From: Lichenostomus cassidix
Lineage: Eukaryota > Chordata > Aves > Passeriformes > Meliphagidae
NCBI GenBank assembly: GCA_008360975.2
Contig: CM039179.1
Location: 50,226,359-50,290,358 of the forward strand
Direction: 5' to 3'
DNA length: 64,000 bases
Part shown: positions 38,826 to 50,130 of the stretch, in pieces
How the letters are laid out: each line of letters begins with the position of its first letter
Numbering within the stretch: position 1 is the stretch's first letter
The notes under the pieces: generated by a model
Database searches by the model: none
What the model saw: only the letters and a program-made list of their open reading frames with translations
Told to the model about the DNA's origin: nothing
Position numbers and translations under genes: made by a program

Positions 38826-39443
38826 ACTGCTCTTGCAGCCCAGAAAGCCAAACATGTCCTGGGCTGCATCCAAAGAAGTGTGACTAGCAGGGCCAGGGAG
38901 GGGATTCTGCCCCTCTGCTCTGCTCTGGTGAGACCCCACCTGCAGTGCTGCATCCAGATCTGGGGTCTTCAGCACAGGAAGTACATGAAACTGTTGGATT
39001 GAGTTCAGGAAGGCCCACCAAGATGTTTAGCAGGATGGAACAGCTTTACTATGAGGAAAGGCTGAGAGAATTTTGGCTATTCAGCTTGAAGAGAAGGCTC
39101 TAGAGTGATTTAATTGAGGCCTTTCAGTATCTAGAGAGCCTACAGGAGAGCTGGAGGGGGACTGTTTACAGGGGTATGTAGTGACAAGGGGGAATGGCTT
39201 TAAACTGAGAGTAGGTTTATACTGGATATTAGAAAGAAATTCTTTACTGTGACAGTGCTGAGGCAATGGAACAGGTTGCCCAGAGAAGTTGTGGATGCCC
39301 CATCCCTGCATATGTTCAAGGCCAGGTTGAATGGACCAAAGAGCATCCTGGTTTAGTGGATGGTCCCTTGCTTATGGCAGGAAGATTGGAACTAGATCAT
39401 ATTTAAGGTCCCATCCAACATAAACTATTCTATGTTTCAATGA
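38826..39443 (+). mobile_element. CR1 LINE fragment with 3' end, sense
   Basis: A nearly continuous CR1 3' portion in sense orientation. Landmarks in order are TTGCAGCCCAGAAAGCCAAA, GTGAGACCCCACCTGCAGTG, CATCCAGATCTGGGGTCTTC, AGGAAAGGCTGAGAGAATTT, CAGCTTGAAGAGAAGGCTCT, AATGGAACAGGTTGCCCAGA, GAAGTTGTGGATGCCCCATC and GGTTGAATGGACCAAAGAGC. The 3' tail follows as TTAAGGTCCCATCCAACATA and CTATTCTATGTTTCAATGAT. It is 5'-truncated in the ORF2 reverse-transcriptase C-terminal region and riddled with stops. At about 620 bases it is the second longest CR1 copy in the window. Confidence 0.95.
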
Positions 39444-41100
39444 TAATGGAAGAATCTGAATACGTCCATTTTGAACAATCTCAGCAGGTATAGGTTTTGG
39501 AAAGCCATTGGGCTTTATCTCTGCTGCATAAGCCTTTAGGAATAAGCTACAAATTGACAAGAACTTCCACTCTGTGTCTGCATTATTATGGTGTCTCAGG
39601 AAGGTGTAACCGGGGAGCCAAAACTGCCACTTGAAGCTGGCTTTTCTGGGAAGAAATGGGGGGTATTGTGCTGTGATACAAGATCACAAAACAATATTGC
39701 AGACCTTTTAGTTTTTGTGAGAGTTATAGAGCAATGGCTTTCATATATTAGCTCATTTGTTTCTAAATTAATATCTTTAAATGTACCTGAATAATTTTTT
39801 TTATTTCTCTTTTTGCATATTTGATGCCTACTTACACTCTCATCCTTTGTATTTAAATTTGATGGTCCTGTCAGCATTTAATTACAAACAAATGCAACTC
39901 TGTAACAAAGTCAAGTGAGGAATATGTGTCAAGCTTTAAATCTCTCTTTAGAGACTTGACTTAATTTGATTTGGGTAATGTAGTTAGGCAAAATGAAGTC
40001 CACATAACATTAATTATGTCCCAGAACAGTGGTGACCACAACTTGTGTAAGGAGGAAAGTTCATGTGTTTTGAACTTTGAAGCAAACCTTTTACAGGATA
40101 AACCTCATAATTCTGAGGTTTTCTGCCATTGTATTAAATATATTAAGGTAGATGTTAGATAATTATTTCTGGTTTCAAAAGTTTGTGTGGCTACTTTCCT
40201 TCAAGGAAAACCTAGTTTATTTTTATGCATTAAAAAGCGTTGATTCCATACAATATGTGCAGTAGTTCAAAAATATGTTAAAGCAATGGCTAAAACTTAA
40301 GCTCTGAAATGCCAAAACAAGGGCTATTTTCGCATTCTAAAACCTCTTTTTCCATAAGTATTTCTATTTCCCTGATCAGTTACCTTTTTTCCCCCTACAT
40401 CTTTTTCATCTGGTAACCTCTGGCATTTCTGAACTTGAACAGAAACATAAACTCTGATTTTGAAGGAAAATGGGGTGAAGTACAAAGGCATGTGTAAATG
40501 GGAATTTGTTGCCAGATGTCAGAAGTCTGGACTGACTGAAGAAAAAATACCTGACCCAAGTTACATTACATGACTACAAAACCAAGTTTGTTTTTTTGTT
40601 GTTTTCTATCAGATTCTATTGTGCACTCTCTCCTTTTTAAAAATAACATTAAGAAATCAAATTTCTTATTTATCTGAGGGATTTCTACCTACGTATGCTT
40701 ACTTCAAGTCACTATCACAAATTACATTTCTGCAAAATATATCTTCTCAGAAAAAAAAAGGTGGATTACAAGCAGATATAAGTAACCTTGGCATTCTTGC
40801 TGATAAAAATAAATGCCTATTTAGTTTAGGAAGTTCTATATTAAGCCCAGCAGTACATAAAAAAATTAATTGATGTGACTGCTGGTAAAGCATAGATCTT
40901 ACCAGTTTCATCTGTTCATTTCTGACTTAGCCAATGGTATAGCAGAACAAGACTCTGAAAGGCTTTCCAGATTTTGCAGACATGACCTGTAAATGTTGCT
41001 AGAGTGAAAAAACATAGAAATTTCCTTATTACTTTTTAGTCTGCTTCAAACAAAAGATTTTATAGAAGAATAAGTTTGATTATCTTCTGAATGCATATAA
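39444..41100. other. Non-coding DNA, no gene recognised
   Basis: Short open frames only (93 codons at most, minus, 39596-39877), with no domain. An A run interrupts 40750-40758. Nothing else was recognised. Confidence 0.5.
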
Positions 41101-41135
41101 AATATATGATATATAGGAGATATATATCATATATT
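41101..41135. repeat. Perfect 15-bp AT-rich inverted repeat
   Basis: AATATATGATATATA (41101-41115) and its exact reverse complement TATATATCATATATT (41121-41135) flank the loop GGAGA. It sits in a longer AT-dinucleotide-rich patch ending near 41172. Cruciform extrusion is physically plausible, and no function is implied. Confidence 0.9.
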
Positions 41136-41579
41136 ATATGAATTATTAATTTTATGTGTGTATCTATATATATGTAACTCTTTTTTCTAGAGAGACATCA
41201 AGTGTTTTAGGCTCTCTACCTCACAGTGACTTCCTTGAGCTACAAGTTCTGCAGCTTCCAATGTCAGAAAAATTCTACAAGTTTCTGTACAGTGATAAAT
41301 TGTCCAGTATTCCCTGAAAGTGAAAATTCTCACAAAAGCAATGACCAAGATGCAGCCACCTCTGGTTAGAAGTACACTAACACTGCACTTCTCAGCGTTT
41401 TAGGGTGTGAAGTGAAACAATAGCTCTTATTCAGCTGAAACTGTGAGGGGAATTTAGATAAGCAGAAGGTAATTATCCAGGTTAGAATTTGGCTGTAACA
41501 CAGGAACTGACACCTCCTATCAAGAGGTATGTAATCACGTTGCGTGATTTTCTCAAGAAACACTATACAGAGCAGTGAT
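41136..41579. other. Non-coding DNA, possibly the degraded 3' end of the hAT-like relic
   Basis: AT-rich, with a 65-codon minus-strand frame at 41366-41563 that shows no recognisable hAT dimerisation motif. It may be continuous with the transposase relic to its right, but similarity is lost to my eye. Confidence 0.4.
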
Positions 41580-42188
41580 AATTTTCAGTGCTCTTGTGAA
41601 CAGCATTTCACAATTTGTGTTATTTTCAAGACTCCATGAAAATTCTCGTAACTGCTTTTAAGGCATTTCCCCTGGTGCAGAGATTTATTTTTTTAAAGAA
41701 CATGTTCTGAAAAGCACTGACAGCCTCTTCAGTGGAAGAGCCAGGATTGTCAGCCATTGATGCAAAAACCTGAATCTGCTTTGACACCCCAGAATAAGCT
41801 TCTGGCAATGTTATGTCTTTCTTTTAGATGTTTGGATAAATCACACAGCTCAGATGCTGCATCATACATTATGCCTAAGTTATAAACAAATGTTGCTGAG
41901 GTAAGGATATTTCTCAGTCCAGTGTACTGAATCTCTAGATGTCTCTTAGCTGCCTCAGTGAAATGTTTGCTCAAGGCTTGGCTGTGCGTTCCAAGTGGCT
42001 TATATGGGTCTTTCAGGAGACCCACCCAAACAGATGTCTGTATTGATGCTCACTCCTTTCTTAAGCACCTGCATTTTTTCACCAGCAGCACAGTGTTTGG
42101 AGTAGCTGTGATACAGAGGAGATACACTAGAAAAGAGAAAGAGAGAATTTGTGCCAGCCACTGTCATTCTTTCTGCCTCTAACCTCAA
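41580..42188 (-). pseudogene. hAT-like (KIAA1586/ZNF862-type) transposase relic, frameshifted
   Basis: Three overlapping minus-strand frames read as one broken protein. The first (42188 to 42000) ends VLKKGVSINTDICLGG. The second (42025 to 41750) contains HFTEAAKRHLEIQYTG, NILTSATFVYNLGIMYD and ELCDLSKHLKERHN. A frameshift near 41808 then gives QIQVFASMADNPGSS, EEAVSAFQNMFFKK and INL. The order (a 'mydal-eLsdLSkhLqer' block, an 'i..fe.m...pG' block, then a 'F.NM.FKgi.L' block) matches my memory of the long hAT-superfamily proteins in vertebrates related to KIAA1586 and ZNF862. It is a fragment with stops and frameshifts at each join, hence inactive. It may be a hAT DNA transposon copy or a retrocopy of a host gene derived from one. 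No terminal inverted repeats or 8-bp duplications were found. Confidence 0.5.
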
Positions 42189-42699
42189 TAAGGCTTGTGA
42201 TCATGGCAAGTGAGAACTTTCTTCCCCAATGGCTGTCCTTATGTGATACCTGATTGCTGCAGGTTCTTCCTTTCATGTGGTTTGTGGTTGCTGGCAGCTG
42301 ACCTGGACTGAACAGAGGATAGGATGGTATTGTTGAAATATTCACAAGCTTTGTAACAGGCTTACTTCACTACCTAATGACTGTTTAACCTTTCCATTTG
42401 CTCCTGTGGAGCACCACCTGCATTATGTGTCTTTCCTCTAGAGTTCTGTAAGCCCCAAAACTTCAGGGTTTGCTCCTAGTCAGGACCAGAGACTTGGTGG
42501 GGATTGTGCTGGAAGGCTCCTGTGATAAAACCACTGTGAAGGAGGATTGCCATGGCAGCCAACAGACAACATGGGAAAGATATGTGAAATCTTAACTTTC
42601 TTCTAGTTTAAGGGCCTTTTCACCATCCTGAAAAGCATGTGTACATGAAACAAATCATAGGCACAAAACTACCTGCCTGTTTGAACACATAGGTTCTTC
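42189..42699. other. Non-coding DNA
   Basis: Nothing recognised. It may include the degraded 5' part of the hAT-like relic, since the relic's N-terminal region would lie on this side. Confidence 0.4.
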
Positions 42700-42769
42700 T
42701 TTGTTTGTTGGGTTGTTGTTTGTTTTGTTTTGAGGTTTTTTGGGATTTTGTTTTGTTTTGTTTTTTGTA
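42700..42769 (+). repeat. (TTTG)n / (TTTTG)n low-complexity tract
   Basis: About 70 bases of TTTG and TTTTG units broken by TTGAGG and TGGGA. It is similar in kind to the tract at 12.3 kb. Confidence 0.9.
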
Positions 42770-45700
42770 GTATGGTGTTTATTCCCTTTAACTCTGAGTA
42801 TTTAAAAGTTGGATTTTTCCATGTTTGGTGGAAAGAGTATCCCTGGGAGATGGTTCATCGCACTTTGCGTGTGATGCATGTGCAGAGAACTGTGTTTTGG
42901 ATGTTTTTTATTCACTTTAAAAGGACATTTAGACTAATCCATTCATATAGTCTTCAGCTCCTAAATGCTTACAGTTATACACTATGACAAACACCTACAG
43001 ACAATTAAATAACAATTTCCATTTCTTTAAAAAATGTGTTATAGTGCTACCCATGTATATATGATAATCAGACTGTTAAAACAGTTATTCAGGACATAGA
43101 AATGTAAGTCTTAAGACCTCTCTATTCCTAAATGCTGGAACTCATGTCTCCCAGTTGGTTAATTCCACCAGTGGTGCCTATGTCAAATCCATCCCAGCTA
43201 ACAGTTACCAAGTACTGAACTCCTTAGGAACTGTGGCCTCACATGCTCCAAATCTAGGTCACACCATAACCACAAATGACACAAAACACATGAACTGAGA
43301 TTTATTAAAAAAAAAAAAAAAAAGAAAGCAAAATATTTATTACCCCCATTCCTATAATAGTTTGGTTCACCCAGTGTGTTATTCTGGATGTAACATTCCC
43401 ACTTTGTTGCCAGATGTCGTACTTCCAGGAGACAGGCAGTGGGTGTTAGAAGTGAGGAAAATAATGAGAACTCCAGAGGTGAATTAATGAATGCTGATGT
43501 TCATCTGGCAGATAGCACCTCTACCGTGTACCTTTTTTAAAAACCTTTGTCAAATGACAGTTGATTTCAAAGGCAGGAGAGAACATGTATGTGTCTTGAT
43601 ACAGTAGATTTGGCTGAATTTCAGATTTTAGGGAACATGGGAAGTATAAAAGTTTCTCATCTAAATTCAGCTGTCTGTATGGGAGGTATCTAGATAGTCA
43701 GCATCCATTCTTTCTTAAAAATAATAGAAAGAACTGGACATGTCCAGAGCAAATCTCTACAGAAGCTGATTTATTCCACCTTGTTTAGAAACTTGTATGG
43801 ACTATATCACAGGTTGGAAGTACTATTCTCTCTGGGTTAACAACAGAGGTAGTTAAGACACTTCACTTAGGCTGAACATCTAACTTTTGGATGAGTTAAA
43901 GTTAAAATATCTGAATTTCAACCTCACTTGTATCTATTATTTGGTTTCCTTTGAGACAGTGGTTTAGAGACCTACAAGACTTGCAGAATGAAGGCAGACA
44001 AACCAGGCAAGTGTCATGATGAGGGCCAAAAGGCATTAAGACAGGTAGTGGGGCAAGAAATAAGAGATGCGAGACCCAGAAAAGGGAAATTAACAGATCA
44101 CATTTAGAATATTTTAAACTTTTTTACTCTAGTAGGTATTTTGTTATTGAAAAGGTAACAGCATTGTGACAACCCTGTTAGATGATAGAGTCCCCGAAAT
44201 AATTTAAGAAACACTAAAAGAGAAAATATATATTAAATCCTTTAGTTGGCACTTCAGAAAACAAAATAATTAGGGTTCAGGCAGGAAAGGGTAGTGTTAT
44301 CCACCTCCAGATATCCATCTGATGATGTTATAATAAAAATGAGAGGTTTCCTAAATAATGCCAGGGAATTTCCAGAACAACTCAGACACATTTGACTCTG
44401 CTTTATGGAGTACACTGAGGACAAGTTCAGGAATTATAAAATAGATCTGAAAATAGACAAATCCTAATGATAGCATGATTTCCTTCCCATGTTATGAGTG
44501 GGTAAGAAAAGGGGTAGATCAGCACTAACAAATATAAAAGGTTGACAGAATATTTATGGACAAGCAAGAAACTTGCTTGCTTTGTTTAGGCATTAATTTA
44601 AGCAAATAAGTAAAAAATAAACTTGTTCAAACCTGGGGTTTCTGGGAATGCTCTTTTACTTGGTTTGGTTTGATTTTGCTTGGTTTGATTGGAAGAAATG
44701 GCATGACAGTCTTAAAATCAGATCTGACTTTTACATGGAATCATAGTGCATCCCCTCACATGATGGAGGAAGACAGAAATACATTGAAACATGTAAAGTA
44801 TCAATGAATGGGAGTGCTTAGAAATATTTGGAAAAAATAAACAAGACAAATGTAATGCATTTATTAATTCTGAAATGATGGGCACAGCTGAAACAGCGAT
44901 TTTTGTAAGTGAAATAAAATCTAAAGTGTTCCCTCAAGTGGCGAGGTGAAAAGAGAATATGCTGGAGAGTAACATTATATGTCAAAATACAGTGCCAATG
45001 CCACAGTTTCAGGTTGGAAGTCTGCTGTGACAGCAACTTTTTGTGCATAGAGTTATTAGCAATTAATATATAAATAAAAAGAAATAATTAGACTGAACTC
45101 CTGCTGCAGATCACCACACAAAAGGAGACTAAGAACTTAAAACTGCAAGCTTAGCTCTTGAGAGACTGTCCAGGAGATTTAGAAGAACATAAAAAGGAGA
45201 GGTGAAAACCATACATGAAGTATGTTTATACGAGTCAGGGAATCTCAAAAACAATGCAAAGGGTTTGCAAAAGGTATTATGATGAGAAATGCTAATAACT
45301 TCATGGAGAAAGTAGAGGATACTTGAGGGAAGAGCCTCTGTACCTATCCATAAGCATGCAATACTGTAATCAGAAGGGATTAAATATCTATACAGACAGA
45401 TATTCCTGTCAGTACTGACACTGGGAGTGAAGGCAGCTTGCTGAATTTTATAAATTATAAATATTATTATAGTGGCAGCATTGCATGAGTCTATATAAGT
45501 GCATATGAGCCTCAACTGTCATAAGTCCTGAGCATATTGCACCTTTTCTAGAATCCTGAGTGCTCTTAGACTCCGACTCTCAAAAGAACTCTGTCATATG
45601 AAAATGAGCTGAATTGTGTGTTGATATTTATTCAGTGTGACCTGGGACAGAAAACATGCTGCTGTTATTTCCAATTCCTCCAGATGATATCACAGCTGGC

Positions 45701-46254
45701 TGTTGGAATATCTTTTCTGCTCCAGACTGAAATCAGGGAGGTGAGCTTAAAACCTGAAGCAGAGATGGAGAAGCCCTGACACAACCTCACAGCAGGGTGG
45801 CCCAGGATGTGGCCACCAAAAGCACAGCTGTGCAGCTGAGACTGTGCCTCCCTGCACAAAAAAACTTCTCTGAAACAAAACAAAAACCTCTTGGTTGGCA
45901 CCATCTCACTTGGGAGGAAGCAGCTACCAGCTGAGAGGCAAATCCAAAACCGGCTACCCTCCTCCAAGACATGTGCCTGCCTGTTTCCTAATTTGGAAGC
46001 AACAATGGTAGGTTACTTGGGGTCACACAGGCAGAGTAATCACAGAGAAATATTGTGGTGCTGTGGAAATAGTCCAAATGAAATAAAAGGGAACAGTAGA
46101 TGAAATCCATGCAAATTTTGGTTTCATATAAAAAAAAAAAAAGCATGAAAAATATTTTCAGCCAGGACCATTATCATGTGAATTGTGAGCAACATGAAAA
46201 TTATGTATGTGACAACTAATTCATGTCATTTTTTTCTCATATGGGGAAGCATCT
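42770..46254. other. Non-coding DNA, no gene recognised
   Basis: Contains a 17-base A run at 43307-43323 and a 13-base A run at 46130-46142. The longest frame, 128 codons on the minus strand at 45129-45515, has no recognised domain. A slightly GC-richer patch lies at 45700-45960. No named repeat was recognised. Confidence 0.5.
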
Positions 46255-47010
46255 TAAGGAATATTGGTGGGGTTTAGGTTCAGTCTTCTATTTAACCTTT
46301 ACATTAATAATTTGGAAGACAGTGTAAATTCAATGAAAGGATTAATTACAAAGATAGAAGACCAACCAGAGAGATTAGGATAGAAAACAGCAAAGTCAGT
46401 TACATGCAGAGCTGGTGTGAGTTAACAAACAAAATAATCTGAAATACCAATACCACGCAAAAATGAAAAGGATTTATGTGGGGTGAAGAAAACATTTTTA
46501 AAAGGGAAATTGACCTGAGATGTGAAGTGATGGCAAAAAATGCAATTGGTTTGGAAATGAAGCACCTCACCACAGAATATGAAGAGAGTAGTCCCTTTCA
46601 TTAGGACTCTGTGTGATCCCATCCACGGTACTGCATTCCTTCCTGGGTATCTCATTATCAGGATTGCAGTTTGGGAAGTGCCAAAGTAATTAGGAAACAA
46701 GAAATTGTTGACAATGGGTGGAGGGGGTGGGAATTAGCAAGCTAAATGTGAAAACTTACGTAGCAATGTTTAAAGGAAGAACATAACACGTTGAAAATGC
46801 CCTGAAACTGTCAGGGCTGGAAAAGAATTGTCTGATACAAGTCCTGGCACAACTGAGTTAAGGCTGAAAAGAAAAATAGTAGATAAATGCAGGCAAAATA
46901 ACCAGGTATATTTCCTGCCAATTGTCACTATTAAGCTATCTTCCAAGGGAAGCTTTTTCACCTGGGACATTAAAAAGTGGATTGGACAGAATTCTGTGAG
47001 ATGTATTGTT
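46255..47010 (+). mobile_element. Ancient CR1/L3-like LINE relic, reverse transcriptase to C-terminus, sense
   Basis: Highly diverged but ordered LINE ORF2 motifs are visible. LFNLYINNLED (46288-46320) matches the LINE block just upstream of the catalytic FADD. RCEVMAKNA (46518-46544) matches the 'QCALVAKKAN' thumb block. YCIPSWVSH (from 46629, same frame as the previous block) matches 'EYC.QFWAP'. Near 46955-46995 the nucleotides (AGCTTTTTCACCTGGGACAT then TAAAAAGTGGATTGGACAGA) match the ORF2 C-terminal coding end. The spacing of about 700 bases is close to that of intact CR1-clade elements. A frameshift separates the first block from the second, and stops occur throughout. Its divergence exceeds that of the other CR1 copies here, so it probably predates birds. 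Confidence 0.68.
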
Positions 47011-49740
47011 TTATATGGCTTAATAAGAGGTTTCTGTCACTAATATGGGCCAAATACATCAAGACTGCATACAGTTCCTGCTGCTATTAGGAGCAGGTAT
47101 TCAAGCACAGAATGTGTCTCTGTGATTCTTCTATGATGTTCTTCAGTGAGATGTCCTTGCATTTACCATTTTCTAGAGATCTTTGGTCTTTTCAATGGCA
47201 CATAACTGACTGTAGGGAACATTTCTGACTGAGCTGTATTTAACGTGAGATTTCTAGCTGAAAAAGTGGGCCCATGTTTGAGTATGTGCTGTTTCCAATT
47301 CACTGGACTTATTAGCAGTTATACCCTGTGTTTGGTTAAGAATGTTCTCAGACAATAGTCTAAGATGTTATTAATCCCTTTCATTATTGTTTTTAATCAT
47401 TGTGGGTACATACCATGTACCAAGAATAGGCTGCAAGGTTTAGTTTCCTTGCCTGATAGTTTAATAATTCTCTCTTGAATAGGAGAACTTGCCTTCAGAA
47501 AGATTTATCAGGTTAAAGAAAGGTTTTGATTTAATATTTGAAGACGGAGTTAGCCTCCTGCTGTGCTTTAAGCATTTGAAAACCTGCTGCAAAGTGGCAT
47601 TTCAAAGACAGCTTAATATTCAATTCAGTTTGCAATATTCATATCTAATTGTTATAAGACCTGTTGTTCTGTTAATAAGTGGCAGAATAACAGTGTTATT
47701 ATGTTTGGTTTTCACATGCATTTTTAGACCTTTGTTAAAGGACATTGTTCTTGCAAAGGCTTTCCTCAAAGAAAAGAAAAACATTTACATATACAGTAGA
47801 TAAACTCCTACAGCTTCAGAGCAGTCTGGGTGTTTATCATCTTGTGCAGAACTGATTTGAGTGTTATTCTTCTCAGCTATTCTCAGAGTACACATTTTAT
47901 TCTCATTTAAGCATTGGCTAGTTGTGTTATCCAAATCACTGCATTATGAAAATAAAATATACAAGAATATGAAATTATATGAATAGGAAAATGTGTTATT
48001 TTGTATGAACATCATGCATTCTCATCCTCTCTGTTTTCTTCTACAACAGAGGTAATGTAATAAAGAATTTTATATGACTTCAACACTGATGTTATTGGGT
48101 GATTTAAAAGCATTTCCCACTGTATCTCAGCTGTTCTGCATTTTTAGGGATTGTTTTTACCAATATTACTGAAAATATCAAGAGACTAGCTGCAGAAATG
48201 ACACTGGCCACTTGCTTCTGTTGGATGGCTTTTATCTGGCATAAAACTATTAAACATACAGTCATTATGAATCATTAATAGCCTGACAGCAAAGTTGACT
48301 GCAGTGGGAAAATCAAGTCAGTTTTATTATTCATTAAGACATTCCTGAAGGAGCTAACTTTTCACAGAAAGAATAGACAATAGAATTATAATATTTCATA
48401 CTTATGAATGTGGTCATGTGTTAAACTACTTTGCCTTCTTATAATCAGATTTTTTCAGTTACTTATGCTAATCATTTTGGTTACATTTTTATTGCATGCA
48501 TTCTACTTAATTCAAAAACCTGTCTTCCAACATACCGAAGTAATGTCTGAATTTCTTTATTATAGTTACATTATACACACCTTCTCATATTAAATTTTAG
48601 TTTCTCAAAGGAATTTGATAAATTAAAATTAGGCCAACTATGAATTTAAACGTAGTCTGAAGACAGCTCCTCACATTCATCTTCACACAGGTTTTACTCT
48701 TTCCCAAACAGAAAAAAATCTCAGGTTTTTTAAAGATGTGTGGTGTTGTGATGCAGAGTGATGGAAAGAAATACATGTTGATGGCTGCTGTATGCATTCC
48801 AGCAAAGGCAAGAGCACTGAGACATTTGACTTACTTTTTGTTTTCCCTTTCATTTTGGACTCCTTTGATACAGGATAGAATTAGTGGCTCTTAAGAAGAG
48901 CAGCAATGTTGGGGTAGGCTGCTGTAGAGAGATATATGATTCTAGTTGTTCTTAGGGTAAAATTTGAAAAATTACCTCAGATTTGTGAACTCAGCCTAAC
49001 TTTTAGAGGTACTTTGAATACATGCCCACAAACACAGTTGGTGGAGTTGGCTAAAACTTTACTTGCCTGTATGAATGAAACCTCCCCTCTCCCCCCTCAC
49101 CCAGACTTCTGTATATTTAAGCAGTGCACTCATTCAGCATCCTAATCTTTTTGTGTTGCTGTCTTCAGAATGTGAATTCAAATGTCACATAAGAAAAACT
49201 AGGAGTCTATTATACTGAGTGTTTTAATATTTTTGGTCATACATACAGCAATGTATTTTCCATACTCACAACAAGAGCATATTGACCTTCATAGAGGAGA
49301 TTCTGCCATAACCATGTTTACTCCCACCTTTATGATTGGTCCAGTTGCTGAACTTGTTAACTCCGAACTTTATATATTCTTCAAGACTGGCATTTTAAGA
49401 TGAAACTTATACGAAAACACATGATTCAAAATTTCACGTGGTAAAAAGATGCATTCAGAGCAATCACAACTAACATATCAAGAGTCATAAGTGCTGAATA
49501 TATGTTTTCAAATTTTATTTCAATCAAACTGTTTTAAAATAACACTTTAATATTAATGAATCTAGGTAATCTTCCAGTCCACAATCTTCTTTTTTCACAA
49601 GCATTGAGATGGTGCTATTCATAAGCCAAAAGGACAGCACCAAAATTAGAGAAGTGATACTAAAACAGCACTACGGAAAAGTTATCACATCTTGAGAATA
49701 ATCTATCTTCTGGTAGGTTCCAGAAGTAGGTTCTGGTGTA
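47011..49740. other. Non-coding DNA, no gene recognised
   Basis: Longest frame is 104 codons (plus, 47489-47803), without a domain. The part at 48040-48350 is repeat-free with ATTA motifs and could be conserved non-coding DNA. A C-rich patch lies at 49082-49102, short of a full quadruplex rule. Confidence 0.5.
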
Positions 49741-50130
49741 GGATCATAGAATTTTTTAGGTTAGAAAATACCTCTAAGATCATTGTGTCCAGCTATTAAC
49801 TCAGCACTGCCAAGTCCACCACTAATTCACACTTAATGCTACATCTGTGCATCTTTTAAATACCTCCAAAGGATGGAGACTCTGCCACTTCCCTGGATAG
49901 TCTCTTCCAATGCTTGACCACTCTCTCAGTGAAGAATTTTTTTCCTAATATAATGTCTAAACTTCCCCTAGCCCAACTTGAGACCATTTCCTCTTATTTG
50001 TTACCTGCAAGAAGAGACTGACCCATACACCATATACAACTGCCTTTCAAGCAATTGTAGAGAATGACAAGGTCTTCCCTGAGACTCCTTTTCTCCAGAT
50101 TAGACCACACCAGTTCCCTCAGACACTGCC
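49741..50130 (-). mobile_element. CR1 LINE fragment with 3' end, antisense
   Basis: The plus strand begins with the antisense CR1 3' terminus (ATCATAGAATTTTTTAGGTT, AAAATACCTCTAAGATCATT). It continues through CACTGCCAAGTCCACCACTA, CTTTTAAATACCTCCAAAGG, TGCTTGACCACTCTCTCAGT, GAAGAATTTTTTTCCTAATA and CAACTTGAGACCATTTCCTC to GACTCCTTTTCTCCAGATTA and CACCAGTTCCCTCAGACACT. The 3' sequence resembles the tail of the long plus-strand CR1 at 57.6-60.2 kb, suggesting the same or a close subfamily. It is truncated at its 5' side near 50130 and inactive. Confidence 0.95.

Noticed and set aside
45129..45515. 128-codon minus-strand frame
   Set aside because: No domain, no coding context, and composition that follows AT-rich DNA.
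49082..49102. Second G-quadruplex motif
   Set aside because: Only three G tracts of three or more are separable on the minus strand, so it fails the four-tract rule.
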